Part shown: positions 62,160-64,000 of the stretch, piece after piece
Layout of the letters: each line of letters opens with the position of its first letter
Position numbering within the stretch: position 1 is the first letter of the stretch
Assembly: GCA_028622995.1 (NCBI GenBank)
Contig: JAJQJQ010000002.1
Coordinates: 11,532,001-11,596,000, forward strand
Origin: Panagrolaimus kolymaensis
Taxonomy: Eukaryota; Nematoda; Chromadorea; Rhabditida; Panagrolaimidae
Reading direction: 5' to 3'
Length of the DNA: 64,000 bases
Made by a program: the position numbers and the translations under genes
The notes under the pieces: generated by a model
The model's database searches: none
What the model was told of the DNA's origin: nothing
Seen by the model: the letters and a program-made list of their open reading frames with translations, nothing else

Positions 62160-63290
62160 TTCCATTAAATACTTTCACAAAGTAAAACTAAAAATAAAGA
62201 CGGCATTTCAAATTGCTCGATTTTATGTAGCTGAAACTCGGGTGTAATAATTTTTGGATTTTGTATTTTAAACATTTTTAAACCAATTTTCTTTTGTCAT
62301 TCCATTAAACACTTTCACAAAGTAAAACTAAAAATAAAGATGGCATTTCAAATTGCTCGATTTTATGTAGCTGAAACTCGGGTGTAATAATTTTTTGATT
62401 TTGTTTTTTTAAACATTTTTAAAAAAATTTTCTTTTGTCATTCCATTAAATACTTTCACAAAGTAAAACTAAAAATAAAGACGGCATTTAAAATTGCTCG
62501 ATTTTATGTTGCTGCAACTCGGGTGTAATAATTTTTTGATTTTGTTTTTTTAAACATTTTTAAACAAATTTTCTTTTGTCATTCCATTAAATACTTTCAC
62601 AAAGTAAAACTAAAAATAAAGATGGCATTTCAAATTGCTCGATTTTATGTTGCTGCAACTCGGGTGTAATAATTTTTTGATTTTGTTTTTTTAAACATTT
62701 TTAAACAAATTTTCTTTTGTCATTCCATTAAATACTTTCACAAAGTAAAACTAAAAATAAAGACGGCATTTCAAATTGCTCGATTTTATGTAGCTGAAAC
62801 TCGGGTGTAATAATTTTTGGATTTTGTATTTTAAACATTTTTAAACCAATTTTCTTTTGTCATTCCATTAAACACTTTCACAAAGTAAAACTAAAAATAA
62901 AGATGGCATTTCAAATTGCTCGATTTTATGTAGCTGAAACTCGGGTGTAATAATTTTTTGATTTTGTTTTTTTAAACATTTTTAAAAAAATTTTCTTTTG
63001 TCATTCCATTAAATACTTTCACAAAGTAAAACTAAAAATAAAGACGGCATTTAAAATTGCTCGATTTTATGTTGCTGCAACTCGGGTGTAATAATTTTTT
63101 GATTTTGTTTTTTTAAACATTTTTAAACAAATTTTCTTTTGTCATTCCATTAAACACTTTCACAAAGTAAAACTAAAAATAAAGACGGCATTTAAAATTG
63201 CTCGATTTTATGTTGCTGCAACTCGGGTGTAATAATTTTTTGATTTTGTTTTTTTAAACATTTTTAAACAAATTTTCTTTTGTCATTCCA
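62160..63290. repeat. Four-monomer tandem duplication in the satellite
   Basis: The unusual TTGTATTTTAAAC monomer with AAACCAATTTTC occurs at 62261 and again at 62824, 563 bp apart (four monomers less the single-base deletion). The next monomer has TAGCTGAAAC and TTTTTAAAAAAATTTTC in both copies. Confidence 0.85.
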
Positions 63291-64000
63291 TTAAATACTT
63301 TCACAAAGTAAAACTAAAAATAAAGACGGCATTTAAAATTGCTCGATTTTATGTTGCTGCAACTCGGGTGTAATAATTTTTTGATTTTGTTTTTTTAAAC
63401 ATTTTTAAACAAATTTTCTTTTGTCATTCCATTAAACACTTTCACAAAGTAAAACTAAAAATAAAGATGGCATTTCAAATTGCTCGATTTTATGTTGCTG
63501 CAACTCGGGTGTAATAATTTTTTGATTTTGTTTTTTTAAACATTTTTAAACAAATTTTCTTTTGTCATTCCATTAAACACTTTCACAAAGTAAAACTAAA
63601 AATAAAGACGGCATTTAAAATTGCTCGATTTTATGTTGCTGCAACTCGGGTGTAATAATTTTTTGATTTTGTTTTTTTAAACATTTTTAAACAAATTTTC
63701 TTTTGTCATTCCATTAAACACTTTCACAAAGTAAAACTAAAAATAAAGACGGCATTTAAAATTGCTCGATTTTATGTTGCTGCAACTCGGGTGTAATAAT
63801 TTTTTGATTTTGTTTTTTTAAACATTTTTAAACAAATTTTCTTTTGTCATTCCATTAAATACTTTCACAAAGTAAAACTAAAAATAAAGACGGCATTTAA
63901 AATTGCTCGATTTTATGTTGCTGCAACTCGGGTGTAATAATTTTTTGATTTTGTTTTTTTAAACATTTTTAAACAAATTTTCTTTTGTCATTCCATTAAA

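Larger units (their letters stand above)
55907..64000. repeat. 141-bp satellite array, right segment (about 57 monomers)
   Basis: Monomer starts run from 55908 to 63996 (8088 bp): 57 monomers with a net change of -1 bp, plus one 52-bp partial unit at 60843. Small changes are one extra A near 61284 and one missing base in each of two GTATTTTAAAC monomers. Near 62.2 kb TAGCTGAAAC and ATTTTTGG variants reappear, as at the left end of the window. The array continues past the window. Confidence 0.98.

Noticed and set aside
1..64000. Telomeric repeats
   Set aside because: I saw no short G-rich telomere-type repeat anywhere; the only tandem unit is the 141-bp satellite.

Overview
The window is almost entirely one satellite DNA array from an AT-rich eukaryote. 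A head-to-tail monomer of 141 bp (about 24% G+C) runs from base 1 to base 64000, roughly 393 copies. It is interrupted three times: by two apparently identical copies of a 2238-bp cassette (1441-3678 and 5936-8173) and by one 3905-bp transposon (51996-55900). I see no complete host gene. The species cannot be named from the sequence. Short GT-AG introns (48-58 nt), a Polinton-class transposon and a tRNA-like Pol III unit point to a eukaryote, probably an invertebrate animal.

Layout: satellite 1-1440; cassette copy 1 (1441-3678); satellite 3679-5935; cassette copy 2 (5936-8173); the main satellite block 8174-51995; the Polinton-derived element 51996-55900, flanked by the 6-bp target duplication CATTCC; and satellite 55901-64000. 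The main block is extremely regular: between 8287 and 51856 there are exactly 309 periods of 141 bp with no net indel. Diagnostic variants recur at whole-monomer distances (2, 4, 7, 9, 11, 12, 15, 16, 20 and 72-74 monomers), which is the mark of higher-order repeats made by unequal exchange. One such duplication is about 10.15-10.43 kb away from its partner.

The cassette holds a perfect 190-bp inverted repeat (fold-back), about 1 kb of AT-rich DNA with no recognisable gene, a 65-nt tRNA-like unit on the minus strand with A box, B box and a T-run terminator, and a GC-rich hairpin next to its right junction. Both copies are exactly 4495 bp apart, so cassette plus 16 monomers behaves as one tandemly duplicated unit.

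The 3.9-kb element is the most informative part. It has about 274-bp terminal inverted repeats beginning 5'-AG, a 6-bp target duplication, and a minus-strand protein-primed family B DNA polymerase. Joining eight exons across seven short introns keeps one frame for 833 codons, interrupted only by a single TGA. At its other end, on the plus strand, is a 5'-truncated open frame resembling the second repeat of the TATA-binding protein (TBP). Polymerase and TBP-like frames are head to head, and both lose their 5' ends at the same point, so the element looks like an internal-deletion derivative of a larger Polinton (Maverick) that carried a TBP-like gene. Integrase, protease, ATPase and capsid genes are absent, so any mobility would have needed proteins supplied elsewhere.
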